Shown in pieces: positions 56,258-64,000 of a stretch of 64,000 nucleotides of DNA. The translations under genes were made by a program, and so were the position numbers. The notes beneath the pieces are model-generated. The model ran no database searches. It saw only the letters and a program-made list of their open reading frames with translations, and had not been told where the DNA came from. Origin of the DNA: an uncultured Clostridium sp. (GTDB taxonomy: Bacteria; Bacillota; Clostridia; TANB77; CAG-508); contig CAOJJB010000004.1 of assembly GCA_948436975.1 (NCBI GenBank), forward strand, positions 1-64,000, written 5' to 3'. Position 1 is the stretch's first letter. Every line of letters begins with the position of its first letter.

Positions 56258-57188
56258 TTATATCACCTTCCGAATTTAATTTTTGAGCATATGTATCTAA
56301 AATATAATCAAAATAATTATTATATTGCTCAACAATCTCTTTATTACAATTAACAATTCCTAAAGAATACTCATCATCATATGTGTCTTTATATACACAA
56401 TCTTCATATATAATTATTCCATCTCTTAATTTATTTATTATATTTGGTTCTTTTTCAATCAATTTATTTTTATCTATAAAATACATTTTATAATTAGATG
56501 ATATATTATTTAATAAAATCTTAAAAAAGTAGTTAGATTTCATTAATTTTAATTCTGCTGGTGTAAGTATAAATATATCTATTATATTTTTATTATTTTT
56601 TACATCTATTAATTTTTCTGTAAGATAATTTATTTCTTTTACAGAATCATCATATACTTTGGTGCTGTAAAAACTTATATATTTATTACTACTATTAGTT
56701 CTATTCATTTTAGATAACCAAAAATAAGTTTCATTTATTGATTCAAATTTAAAAGTCCAATCTTCTGGTTTTAATTTTATTTCAGTCAAATCATATATTA
56801 ATCTATTGTAATTATTATGATTATTTATTAATTCATCAACTTTTTTATTAAAAATACTATATATTCCTTTTCTATATAGATATTCTTTTTGAACATTAGA
56901 ATATATATTATTATCATTAACTAAGTTAGTAATAATATAATTTATTAACAATTTTTCTTTATTAATTATATATTTTTCATTACTAATTAATATAATTGGA
57001 ATATTGATATCTAAATTTTCATTTTCAAAATCATTATTTTCATTTATATATATAATATTTGTTATGTCTTTTTTTATTATATCTAAGTTTTTTACTATTT
57101 CAAATTCTATTTTTTCAATATTCATATAATAAATTAAAGCATTTACTAAATTATTTTCTTTATTACTTTTAATAAGTATTTTTGCCAT
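56247..57188 (-). CDS. Unknown protein co-encoded with the two-component system and an SDR
   Basis: 313 residues; no signal peptide or membrane segment. N-terminal half: alternating Ile-rich strands (AKILIKSNKENNLVNALIYY, NIIYINENN, IPIILISNEKYII), like an alpha/beta receiver-type fold. C-terminal half (about 150-300): IDIFILTPAELKLMKS, YKMYFIDKNKLIEKEPNIIN, KLRDGIIIYEDCVYKD, which lines up with the end of the 46519 protein. It overlaps the kinase gene by 20 bases and the SDR gene by 11, so tight co-translation is likely. Family not recognised. Confidence 0.7.
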   Translation of the reverse strand: MAKILIKSNKENNLVNALIYYMNIEKIEFEIVKNLDIIKKDITNIIYINENNDFENENLDINIPIILISNEKYIINKEKLLINYIITNLVNDNNIYSNVQKEYLYRKGIYSIFNKKVDELINNHNNYNRLIYDLTEIKLKPEDWTFKFESINETYFWLSKMNRTNSSNKYISFYSTKVYDDSVKEINYLTEKLIDVKNNKNIIDIFILTPAELKLMKSNYFFKILLNNISSNYKMYFIDKNKLIEKEPNIINKLRDGIIIYEDCVYKDTYDDEYSLGIVNCNKEIVEQYNNYFDYILDTYAQKLNSEGDINEF

Positions 57189-58224
57189 AAAATTCCTCCT
57201 TTAAATTATTTAAAAAATTGGTATGACTATTTTTAGGAAAGATTATTTTTACTTCTGTTCCTTCATTTTCTATTGAATTCAATTCTAAACCAATTTGCAA
57301 TTTATTACATAATTTTTTACATAAAAATAATCCTATTCCTGTAGATTTTTTTCCATTAATTCTACCATTACTTCCTGTAAAACCTTTTTCAAATACTCTA
57401 GCTATCTCTCCTTTTTTTATTCCTATTCCATTATCTTTTATATATAAAACAACATTATCTTTCATTTCTTTACTAAATATAATTATCTCACTGTTATTTT
57501 TATTTGAATATTTTATACTATTTATAATAATTTGATTTAAGATAAATATTATCCATTTACTGTCTGTATATACTTCTAGATTTATTTCTTTTATAATTAC
57601 TTTTATTTTTAAAGATATCAATTGATTTTTATTTTTATTTATAACATTATTTATAATTTCTTGTAAATTTATTTTTCTTATTATATAATCTTTTTCAACA
57701 TTGTTACTTCTAGCATAAAAAAGAGCTTGTTCTGTATAATCTTCTATTTTATCTAATTCTTCATTTATACTCTTAGTTGTTTCATTCTTATTGTTTTCAG
57801 CTATTAATTTACTTGTTGCTATTGGAATTTTTACTTCATGTATCCAAAGTTCTATATAGTCTTTATATTCTTCTTGTAAGTGTTTATAATAATTTACATT
57901 ATCTAACATTGACTTATTACTATCTTGTAATATTGATTTTAAAATTTTTCCTTCTAAAAATTGAGCATCATTAATAATTTCTGTTATTAAATATTTTTTA
58001 TCAAGTTCATTTAATTCGTTTTCTAAATCTGTATAATAGCTTTTCTTTATACAAAACTCAATAATTAATCCTACAAAATATACTAATATTATACTAAATG
58101 GTATATATATTTTTATTAATGTATCTAAATCATATATCATTAATAAAATTTCAATAGTAGATAATGCAAATAATATTAAAAAAATATTTATAATTTTATC
58201 TTTTATAAAGTTAATAAAATTCAT
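57169..58224 (-). CDS. BceS-type intramembrane-sensing histidine kinase
   Basis: 351 residues. Two membrane helices (about 12-29 and 38-56) with almost no external loop, the hallmark of this class. H-box region YIELWIHEVKIPIATSKLIA with the phospho-His, then N-box ILNQIIINSIKYSNKN, G1 IKDNGIGIKKGEI and G2 GKKSTGIGLFLCKKLC. Such kinases rely on a BceAB transporter as sensor. Start overlaps the regulator stop (ATGA). Confidence 0.92.
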   Translation of the reverse strand: MNFINFIKDKIINIFLILFALSTIEILLMIYDLDTLIKIYIPFSIILVYFVGLIIEFCIKKSYYTDLENELNELDKKYLITEIINDAQFLEGKILKSILQDSNKSMLDNVNYYKHLQEEYKDYIELWIHEVKIPIATSKLIAENNKNETTKSINEELDKIEDYTEQALFYARSNNVEKDYIIRKINLQEIINNVINKNKNQLISLKIKVIIKEINLEVYTDSKWIIFILNQIIINSIKYSNKNNSEIIIFSKEMKDNVVLYIKDNGIGIKKGEIARVFEKGFTGSNGRINGKKSTGIGLFLCKKLCNKLQIGLELNSIENEGTEVKIIFPKNSHTNFLNNLKEEFYGKNTY

Positions 58225-58886
58225 TTTAATATATATCCTTGTCCTCTTTTAGTTTCTAATAATTCTTTTAAACCTATTTGTTCTAATTTATTTCTTACTC
58301 TAGTTATATTTACTGTTAATGTATTATCATCAATAAATTCATTCGTACTCCATAAAAAGTCCATCATTTCTTCTCTTGAAACTATTTTGTTTTTATTGTT
58401 TAATAAACATTGTAAAATTTTTCTTTCATTTTTTGTAAGTTCAATTTCTTTACCATCTTTTTCTAATTTACTTTCTGAAATATTAAGAATAAAATTATTT
58501 GAAGTTATTTTATTTTCATTATTTTTATTTATTCTTTTAAGAATCGAAGCTATTCTTGCAAGTAATATATGTGTATTAAATGGTTTTGTTATATAATCAT
58601 CAGCACCATAATTTATACTTAATAATTCATCAATTTCATTGTTTCTACTTGTTATCATAATTATAGGAACATTAGAATGTTTTCTTATTTCTTTGCATAT
58701 AAATTCACCATTTGAAAATGGTAAATTTATGTCTAATAAAATTAAATCACTATTACTTGTTAATATATCTTGTATACAATTATCAAATTTATTTAAAATA
58801 TTTGCTATATATCCATTATTATTTAAAAAAATTTCTAACTCATTTCTCAGTTTTTCATCATCTTCAATAATTAGTATTTTTTGCAT
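58221..58886 (-). CDS. OmpR-type response regulator (BceR-like)
   Basis: 221 residues. Receiver: ILIIEDDEKLRNELEIFL (acidic pocket), phospho-Asp in LILLDINLPFSNG, MITSRNNEID and ITKPFN (Lys). The winged-helix domain ends LTVNITRVRNKLEQIGLKEL, then ETKRGQGYIL. It probably binds the CTTACA-N4-TGTAAG palindromes before bceAB and before its own operon; this is inferred from their co-occurrence. Two bases separate it from the upstream membrane-protein gene. Confidence 0.93.
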   Translation of the reverse strand: MQKILIIEDDEKLRNELEIFLNNNGYIANILNKFDNCIQDILTSNSDLILLDINLPFSNGEFICKEIRKHSNVPIIMITSRNNEIDELLSINYGADDYITKPFNTHILLARIASILKRINKNNENKITSNNFILNISESKLEKDGKEIELTKNERKILQCLLNNKNKIVSREEMMDFLWSTNEFIDDNTLTVNITRVRNKLEQIGLKELLETKRGQGYILK

Positions 58887-58888
58887 GT

Positions 58889-59533
58889 TTATCTCCTATC
58901 TTTTTTGTTTGTAAAAATTCCATCTATAAATTCATCTGTATAATAAGTATCTAATAAAATATCTATTTGGTTTTTAGGAGCTATGTTATTTTTTCTTTCT
59001 GTTTGCCTATATGTTGCAATACATGAAATAATAATATCAAAAATTATAAAAATTGCAAATAATAATGTAATAATTTGTAATTCTTTTTTATTTATTTTTG
59101 TTTTTAATTTCTGGATATAAGAATCTATTAAGCTAACATATAATACTCCTGCAATTCCCCAATAGGTAGAATGTAATAAACTTGTTCTACCATTAAAATT
59201 AAAAGTTAAATATGAATAATCCCAAGATATTGTACCAAACACTTTTTCCTGAACAAATGAACATACATATTCTGTTAAACCTCCAAGTATCATTGTTATT
59301 AAAAATATTTTCCATTTATTTTTAGTATTTATATTGTTTAATATTATATAATATACTATTATTCCAATTCCATATACTGGTATTAATGGTCCATAAAATA
59401 GTCCTTGCCTTTTTTCAAAATGACCTTTTTGAAAAAAAACTACTATTATTTCAAAAAGATGCCCTAAAAAACTACCTATTATAAATAACCAAAATATTAC
59501 TATTGCTTCTTCTACTATTTTTGATTTCTTCAT
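58889..59533 (-). CDS. Membrane protein of the CmpB / putative ABC-transporter type IV family
   Basis: 214 residues with about six membrane helices. Signature stretches: GSFLGHLFEIIVVFFQKGHF, RQGLFYGPLIPVYGIG, GGLTEYVCSFVQEKVFG and GRTSLLHSTYWGIAGVLYV. The family (PF06541) has no settled function. It is the first gene of the five-gene operon with the two-component system. Start 59533 has GGAG six bases upstream; an in-frame ATG at 59545 overlaps the RBS. Confidence 0.85.
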   Translation of the reverse strand: MKKSKIVEEAIVIFWLFIIGSFLGHLFEIIVVFFQKGHFEKRQGLFYGPLIPVYGIGIIVYYIILNNINTKNKWKIFLITMILGGLTEYVCSFVQEKVFGTISWDYSYLTFNFNGRTSLLHSTYWGIAGVLYVSLIDSYIQKLKTKINKKELQIITLLFAIFIIFDIIISCIATYRQTERKNNIAPKNQIDILLDTYYTDEFIDGIFTNKKDRR

Positions 59534-59582
59534 TTTTATCTCCATATTATTATAATTATATATGTTTCCTACTATATTTCAT

Positions 59583-59622
59583 ATTGATTTATATTACATT
59601 AATCTTACATTTTTGTAAGTTT
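59583..59622 (-). promoter_or_regulatory. Putative response-regulator box and promoter of the two-component operon
   Basis: CTTACA-N4-TGTAAG (59604-59619), then on the minus strand ATGTAATATAAATCAAT, about 50 bases before the operon's start. It matches the bceAB leader block (51677-51716). The rest of 59546-59811 holds no gene. Confidence 0.68.
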
Positions 59623-59811
59623 TATATAATATATCATATATTTAAATAAACTAATAATAATTAATATAATCTTAATATTTAAACTTTTTGTAGTTTTTAT
59701 ATTTTGCTTTTTTATTCATAATATCAAAAATTATATACTTTTTCAACAATTATTCTTTTTCACAATGATTTGTTCATATTCATATAATGATAAGGTAAGG
59801 GGGGGATATTT

Positions 59812-60225
59812 ATGTATAAACAAAATAGTATATGTAATTGTATATTAAATGTTTTATTTAGTTTATTTGCTGGTATTGGAATTGCTGCTGTATTTTTTAC
59901 AGGACTTCTAACTTCAATATCAATTTTAATATATATTACTTTAATTTTAGGTATTTTAGGAATAATTTCAATTATAGTTTCAATTGTTTGTAATAAAAAC
60001 AAAAATTGTGATTGTATTATTAATGCAAACTTAATACCAAGTTCTGTTGGAGCTGTAATAACTAGTATATTTGCTTTAGCTGTTACTACTTTACCAACTT
60101 TAACTATAGCTACTGCAATTTTAATAGGTATTGTTGCTTTTTTCTTGGTTTATCTTTTAATTAGTGCACTAACTACTATTATTTGTGTCTTATGTAATAA
60201 TAGATGTTGTAAAGATAATTATTAA
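59812..60225 (+). CDS. Small four-helix membrane protein with cytoplasmic cysteines
   Basis: 137 residues; hydrophobic segments about 12-34, 36-60, 75-95 and 100-127. Cysteines cluster outside the helices (ICNCILN, VCNKNKNCDCII, VLCNNRCCKDNY), which suggests metal binding or redox sensing at the membrane face. No family name recognised. A very strong RBS (GGGGGGA) precedes the ATG. Transcribed alone, opposite to both neighbours, with its own terminator. Confidence 0.65.
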   Translation: MYKQNSICNCILNVLFSLFAGIGIAAVFFTGLLTSISILIYITLILGILGIISIIVSIVCNKNKNCDCIINANLIPSSVGAVITSIFALAVTTLPTLTIATAILIGIVAFFLVYLLISALTTIICVLCNNRCCKDNY

Positions 60226-60245
60226 TTAGAACAATAGTGGACAAT

Positions 60246-60287
60246 AATAAAATTGGGGCTTTAATAAAATAAAGTCCCAATTTTATT
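60246..60287 (+). terminator. Terminator of the four-helix membrane protein gene
   Basis: AATAAAATTGGGGCTTTA pairs with TAAAGTCCCAATTTTATT, an 18-bp stem with one mismatch and a short loop. Confidence 0.85.
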
Positions 60288-60332
60288 GATATGTAATAAA
60301 TTAATCATATTTAAATATTGTTAATGATAACT

Positions 60333-61271
60333 TTAAAAAATTGATATAAACATATATTCTATATAAATAAAAACATATAAAAACCCTTTAAATTTACTCA
60401 TTTTATTTTTTGGTGAAATAATTGTATATAATGATAATAATATAGTAGCAATTATTAAAATACATAAATCTTTATTATAACTTATATTATATGTAATTGG
60501 TTGGATAATAGATGATACACCTATTATTAATAACATATTAAAAATATTTGAGCCTAATATATTTCCTATTGCTATATCACTTTTGCCTTTTATGGCTGCT
60601 GATACACTTGTTACTAATTCAGGTAAACTTGTTCCAATAGCTAATATTGTTATACTAATTATTTTTTCACTTAAATTAAAATAATTTGCTACATTAACTG
60701 CATTAGTTACAACTAAATCTCCACCTAATTTTAATGAAATAATTCCTATTATTATATAAAATATATCTTTAAATATGCTACTCTTTTTTTCTTCTAAATT
60801 TTCTTCTTTATAATTATCTTTTTTAAAAGATATAATTATTGTATATAATATAAATAGTATAAATAATGTAATTAAAAATAATCCTTCTATTCTAGTTATA
60901 TCTTTTCCTATATTACATAATGTTATAAAAACTACTGTTATAAATAAACATATTGGTATTTCTATTAATTTTGTTTCTCTTTTTATTTCTATAGGACTTA
61001 ACATTGATGATATTCCTAAAATAAATAATAAGTTAACAATATTACTTCCAACAACATTACCAATAGACATATCTGAATATCCTTCTAATGCTGATGTTAT
61101 ACTAACAAATAATTCAGGCATAGAAGTACCTATTGATATTATTGTTAGACCTATTACTATTTCTGGAATATGAAATTTTTTAGCTAAACTACTTGCACCT
61201 TCTACTAAAAAATCTGATCCTTTTATAAGAAAAATAAATCCTACAATTATTAAACTTAACCATATAAACAT
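60333..61271 (-). CDS. Na+/Ca2+ exchanger-type (CaCA, YrbG-like) cation antiporter, copy 2
   Basis: 312 residues, same ten-helix fold as 54407-55363 and clearly homologous along its whole length (SIGTSMPELFVSITSALEGY, AIGTSLPELVTSVSAAIKGK, LGSNIFNMLLIIGVSSII). The main differences are in the cytoplasmic loop (KKDNYKEENLEEKKSS) and the second copy has Asn where copy 1 has Cys in the LGS(C/N)IFN motif. Duplication within this region is likely; both could export calcium. Confidence 0.92.
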   Translation of the reverse strand: MFIWLSLIIVGFIFLIKGSDFLVEGASSLAKKFHIPEIVIGLTIISIGTSMPELFVSITSALEGYSDMSIGNVVGSNIVNLLFILGISSMLSPIEIKRETKLIEIPICLFITVVFITLCNIGKDITRIEGLFLITLFILFILYTIIISFKKDNYKEENLEEKKSSIFKDIFYIIIGIISLKLGGDLVVTNAVNVANYFNLSEKIISITILAIGTSLPELVTSVSAAIKGKSDIAIGNILGSNIFNMLLIIGVSSIIQPITYNISYNKDLCILIIATILLSLYTIISPKNKMSKFKGFLYVFIYIEYMFISIF

Positions 61272-61353
61272 ATTAAATTCTCCAAATTTTTATTCTTATA
61301 AAAATATATGTTCAATAAAAGTAATTATTATAAAAAATTTTATAACAATAGAT

Positions 61354-61393
61354 AAAAAGACATATAATTCTTATTGAATTTATATGTCTTTTT
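61354..61393 (-). terminator. Terminator after the LPNAG cohesin gene
   Basis: AAAAAGACATATAA / TTATATGTCTTTTT, a 14-bp perfect stem, about 40 bases after the stop. Confidence 0.85.
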
Positions 61394-61433
61394 ATTTGTT
61401 ATACTTTAATATTTTAATAAATCATTTGTTTTC

Positions 61434-62192
61434 TTATTTTTCTTTATCTACAATTTTAAATTTTGTATAGCTTATTAATGCAATAATAATAGCTGCTCCT
61501 AATACAAGTAATATTATAGATGTTGTACCTGCATTTGGTAATATACCATTTTTCATGTTGTCAGCATTATTATTAATGTTTGCAACAATACTTTTATTGG
61601 TATTAGAGTTATTGTTAGTAGAACTATTTACAGTATTATTTTTTCCATTATTACTACTATTGCTTCCATTATTATTGTTATTATTATTTTCAGAGTTATT
61701 ATTTCCTGAATTATCAGTATTATCTGGGTTTGATGTTCCATTTTTTACTTTAACAGAAATACTTACATCATCAGGTGTGATATCAATATCACTATTTGAA
61801 GCCTGACTATTTTTTATAGTAATTTTAGGATTTTCTTTGCTTTTATCTGTTACATAAAAAGTAATTCTTACTACAGTTTCGTCATTCTTTGTAAAATCAC
61901 CTTTTTCGATTACAAATTTTCCATTATCTTCATTGTATACTGGTTTTGACCAATCATTTTGACTTTCTATTCCTTTTAATTCTAAACTATCCTTGTCATA
62001 TTCTAGAGTAGAGATAAGACTTGTAAGTCCTTTTTCATCTTGAATATTTGATAGTATGACATCTACATAAAATTCACTTTTTTTATCTACCTCACCTTTT
62101 GATGGTTTTAAAACTATTTTAAAAGATGATGCATATGAAATTGTAACAAAAGTTATTATTAAAATTAAAGCTAAAGATATTATTTTTTTCAT
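61434..62192 (-). CDS. Wall-anchored cohesin-domain protein with LPNAG sorting signal
   Basis: 252 residues. Signal peptide 1-21 (LILIITFVTISYAS), cohesin-like domain 23-150 (FKIVLKPSKGEVDKKSEFYV, LISTLEYDKDSLELKG, KFVIEKGDFTKNDETVVRIT), an Asn/Ser spacer (155-205), then LPNAG (near 218), a hydrophobic stretch (SIILLVLGAAIIIALISY) and a basic tail, the layout of a sortase substrate. It would display one cohesin on the wall as a docking point. The dockerin protein encoded 16 bases upstream is an obvious ligand. Sortase candidate: 2135-2767. Confidence 0.87.
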   Translation of the reverse strand: MKKIISLALILIITFVTISYASSFKIVLKPSKGEVDKKSEFYVDVILSNIQDEKGLTSLISTLEYDKDSLELKGIESQNDWSKPVYNEDNGKFVIEKGDFTKNDETVVRITFYVTDKSKENPKITIKNSQASNSDIDITPDDVSISVKVKNGTSNPDNTDNSGNNNSENNNNNNNGSNSSNNGKNNTVNSSTNNNSNTNKSIVANINNNADNMKNGILPNAGTTSIILLVLGAAIIIALISYTKFKIVDKEK

Positions 62193-62208
62193 AATTTCTC
62201 CTCAATTT

Positions 62209-64000
62209 TTATTTAATTTCTAATTTTCCTATTAAAACTAATTTCATTTTAGCTAAATCTGTTACTGTTATATCTTGGTCATCATTCATATCAGCCGCTT
62301 TTATAGCAATATCTGATAATAATTGTTTCTCAACAAGATGTAATTTTAATTGTGATAAATCTGTTACTGTTATTTGTCCATTTCCATCAAGATCCCCTGT
62401 AACAATTAATGTGTATACTTTATCACCTACTTCTAAAGTCATACCTGTTCCTATAATTTCTTCACCTGTTATTGTGTTTCCATCTTTATTTTTAATTGTT
62501 ATTTCTTGATTTGTTTCAATATTTTCTTTAAGAGTATCAACACTAGTTTCTGGTAATATTTTTGAAACAAAGTTTTCTTCTATTTCATATACATCTGATG
62601 ATATATCTGTTGGTACTGGTTTTATAGTAATTTCTAATTCTGCATCATTTGAAGAAATATCATTTTGAACATTACTTCCGTTAATTTCTTTTATTTTAAT
62701 TAGAGTTTTTGTTTCTGATGTAATATCTTCTTTTGCCATAAATTTCATTTTAAAAATAGGACTATTTTCAGTTACATATTTATTATTATCTATAACAAAT
62801 TTATAGTTTTCTGGATTAAATCCATTTTCCATGTCTGCATTCCATCCATTAGTTCCTTCTAATGATACAAGTTCTATAAGATTAGTATCATATTCTAATT
62901 GTCCTGTTATAGCTATTAATCCTTCTCCTATATTTTCTAAATCACGTATTGATACATTTGTTTCAAATTCTGTACCTGCAAGTATTGGTTCATCATTCAT
63001 TTTTTCAATTACAGTTGCAAAACTTGTTGAAATTACTGTTACATTACATGGTGTACTAGTAACTTCTGTACTTGTTGTATCTACTGTTGTTGTAACTTTT
63101 AATATATAGTTACCAGCATCTTCTATTTTAGTATTCTCAATTTCTAATATTTTATTTGTTTTTCCTTCTAATTTTACATCATTTTTATACCATTGATATG
63201 TTTGAATTCCTGATGTTTGTGTTACTGTTGGTTCAATTTTTAATTTTTTTCTTGTTATTACATCTTTTTCAGCTGGCATTGTTATTTCAGCTGGTACTGC
63301 TACTGGTTGAACTGGTGTTTCTTCTCTTTCTGCTTCTTTTTCTACTACTGCTTTTGATACAAATTTAACATCAACTATACTGTTTCCATCTTTAACATCT
63401 TCATAATTTACTGTAAGATCCATTGAATCTTTATTAGATACTTCTAATATATTACCAAATGCTGTTATTGATTCAATTTCATATCCATCATTTGGAACTA
63501 TATTAAGAGTTATTGATTCACCTTCTGATAATGTGATAATATTTCCTTCTTCTCTATTTGCTCCATTTACTATTCCACCATCTGTTGATGATACTATTAC
63601 TGCTTTTTCTTGAACTGGTGTTCCATCATTTTCTGTTACTGCTATTGCAAATGGACTAAATGAATCACATGTAACAATTAATCCGTATTGTGTTACTACA
63701 CATGGAATTTCTTCAACTCCTGTTACATTTCCTTGTGCATCTCTTTTAAAGTGATATGCTTTAAATGTAACTCCTGCATCGTCTGGTCCATATCCTGCTG
63801 GAAATCCTAAAGATAATCTTAGTTTATGTCCTGTTTTTACAACATATTTTTTACATACATTTAATGAAATATTATATGTTTCACTTGTAATTAAGCTTTG
63901 TTCACCTAATTGATCTTCCATTAAATTATTCATTGATTCTTTTTCTGTCTGAGTTGTTCTTGTTGTTACTAATGCAATTCTACTTTTTAATTTTTCTGAT
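62209..64000 (-). CDS. Large surface protein with Ig-like, cohesin-like and dockerin modules (5' end outside window)
   Basis: The frame stays open to the window edge, so the start lies beyond 64000; 597 residues are seen. In order: SLGFPAGYGPDDAGVTFKAY and FSPFAIAV (near 45-125), a region with Thr/Glu repeats, an Ig-like domain (TYQWYKNDVKLEGKTNKILE, DAGNYILKV, near 265-320), a cohesin-like domain (LEYDTNLIELVSLEG, near 365-470) and a C-terminal dockerin with calcium loops DLDGNGQITVTD and DMNDDQDITVTD. The dockerin could bind the LPNAG-anchored cohesin encoded next. Same architecture ending as the 2822 gene. Confidence 0.85.
   Translation of the reverse strand, partial: SEKLKSRIALVTTRTTQTEKESMNNLMEDQLGEQSLITSETYNISLNVCKKYVVKTGHKLRLSLGFPAGYGPDDAGVTFKAYHFKRDAQGNVTGVEEIPCVVTQYGLIVTCDSFSPFAIAVTENDGTPVQEKAVIVSSTDGGIVNGANREEGNIITLSEGESITLNIVPNDGYEIESITAFGNILEVSNKDSMDLTVNYEDVKDGNSIVDVKFVSKAVVEKEAEREETPVQPVAVPAEITMPAEKDVITRKKLKIEPTVTQTSGIQTYQWYKNDVKLEGKTNKILEIENTKIEDAGNYILKVTTTVDTTSTEVTSTPCNVTVISTSFATVIEKMNDEPILAGTEFETNVSIRDLENIGEGLIAITGQLEYDTNLIELVSLEGTNGWNADMENGFNPENYKFVIDNNKYVTENSPIFKMKFMAKEDITSETKTLIKIKEINGSNVQNDISSNDAELEITIKPVPTDISSDVYEIEENFVSKILPETSVDTLKENIETNQEITIKNKDGNTITGEEIIGTGMTLEVGDKVYTLIVTGDLDGNGQITVTDLSQLKLHLVEKQLLSDIAIKAADMNDDQDITVTDLAKMKLVLIGKLEIK

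Noticed and set aside
1-64000. CRISPR array, prophage, tRNA or rRNA genes
   Set aside because: No regular repeat-spacer pattern, phage structural genes, or recognisable tRNA/rRNA sequence was seen.

Overview
The window comes from a very AT-rich, endospore-forming, Gram-positive bacterium, most likely an uncharacterised gut-type clostridium. The evidence is strong AGGAGG-type ribosome binding sites, TTG starts, sporulation genes (yabP, yabQ, dpaB, a YtvI-like gene), sortase and LPXTG-like surface proteins, Bce-type peptide detoxification, a T-box, and codon choice dominated by A/T-ending codons. TGA acts as a normal stop (for example the ATGA overlap at 58221-58224). I saw no tRNA, rRNA or CRISPR array.

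Layout. 1-5335: surface locus (end of a giant Ig/InlB-repeat protein, a small anchored protein sharing its C-terminal module, a sortase, a cohesin/dockerin protein). 5600-10840: dpaB, acyl-ACP thioesterase, PAP2 phosphatase, Y-family polymerase, tyrosine recombinase, small Cys-rich secreted protein. 10930-16870: decaying accessory stretch (XRE, Nudix and metallophosphoesterase pseudogenes, about 1 kb of non-coding DNA) around a DUF4358-MBOAT-DHHW O-acylation cassette. 16906-24373 (minus): rho, divIC, yabQ, yabP, lysC, a tyrosine kinase/phosphatase trio and prfB. 24576-27792: small accessory enzymes. 27860-36856: secA, a YtvI-like gene, murD, a CMP-kinase-like gene and trpB2 under a T-box. 37971-44030: uvrA and uvrB, separated by an inverted, foreign-looking PurC-like gene. 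44372-48643: RhuM-Fic, YgjV, an HTH-SDR fusion and a broken peptidase E. 48777-59533: BceAB exporter, cadmium/zinc-type efflux operon, a Ca2+/Na+ exchanger, and a five-gene operon with a Bce-type two-component system. 60333-64000: second exchanger, an LPNAG-anchored cohesin protein and a large dockerin protein.

Main discovery candidate. Three genes (dpaB, a DUF2000 gene, uvrB) are each split by exactly one +1 frameshift, and all three shifts fall on a zero-frame CGG codon. Skipping the C and reading the next three bases (GGN, glycine) restores the full protein; in uvrB this rebuilds the invariant P-loop glycine. By hand-scan I found no other in-frame CGG in any native gene of the window; the only other two lie in the foreign PurC-like gene. 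This fits CGG being unassigned or hungry in this organism, with +1 frameshifting to glycine at CGG-N. Other disrupted genes (stop codon in XRE and peptidase E, TA slip in the phosphoesterase) do not involve CGG and look like ordinary decay.

Other links found by reading: a 40-nt promoter/operator block shared by bceAB and the distant two-component operon; a hairpin that buries the Shine-Dalgarno of the gene after murD; two 45-bp direct repeats around a methyltransferase-Nudix unit; and a probable shared C-terminal domain that is fused to an SDR in one gene and encoded beside an SDR in another.
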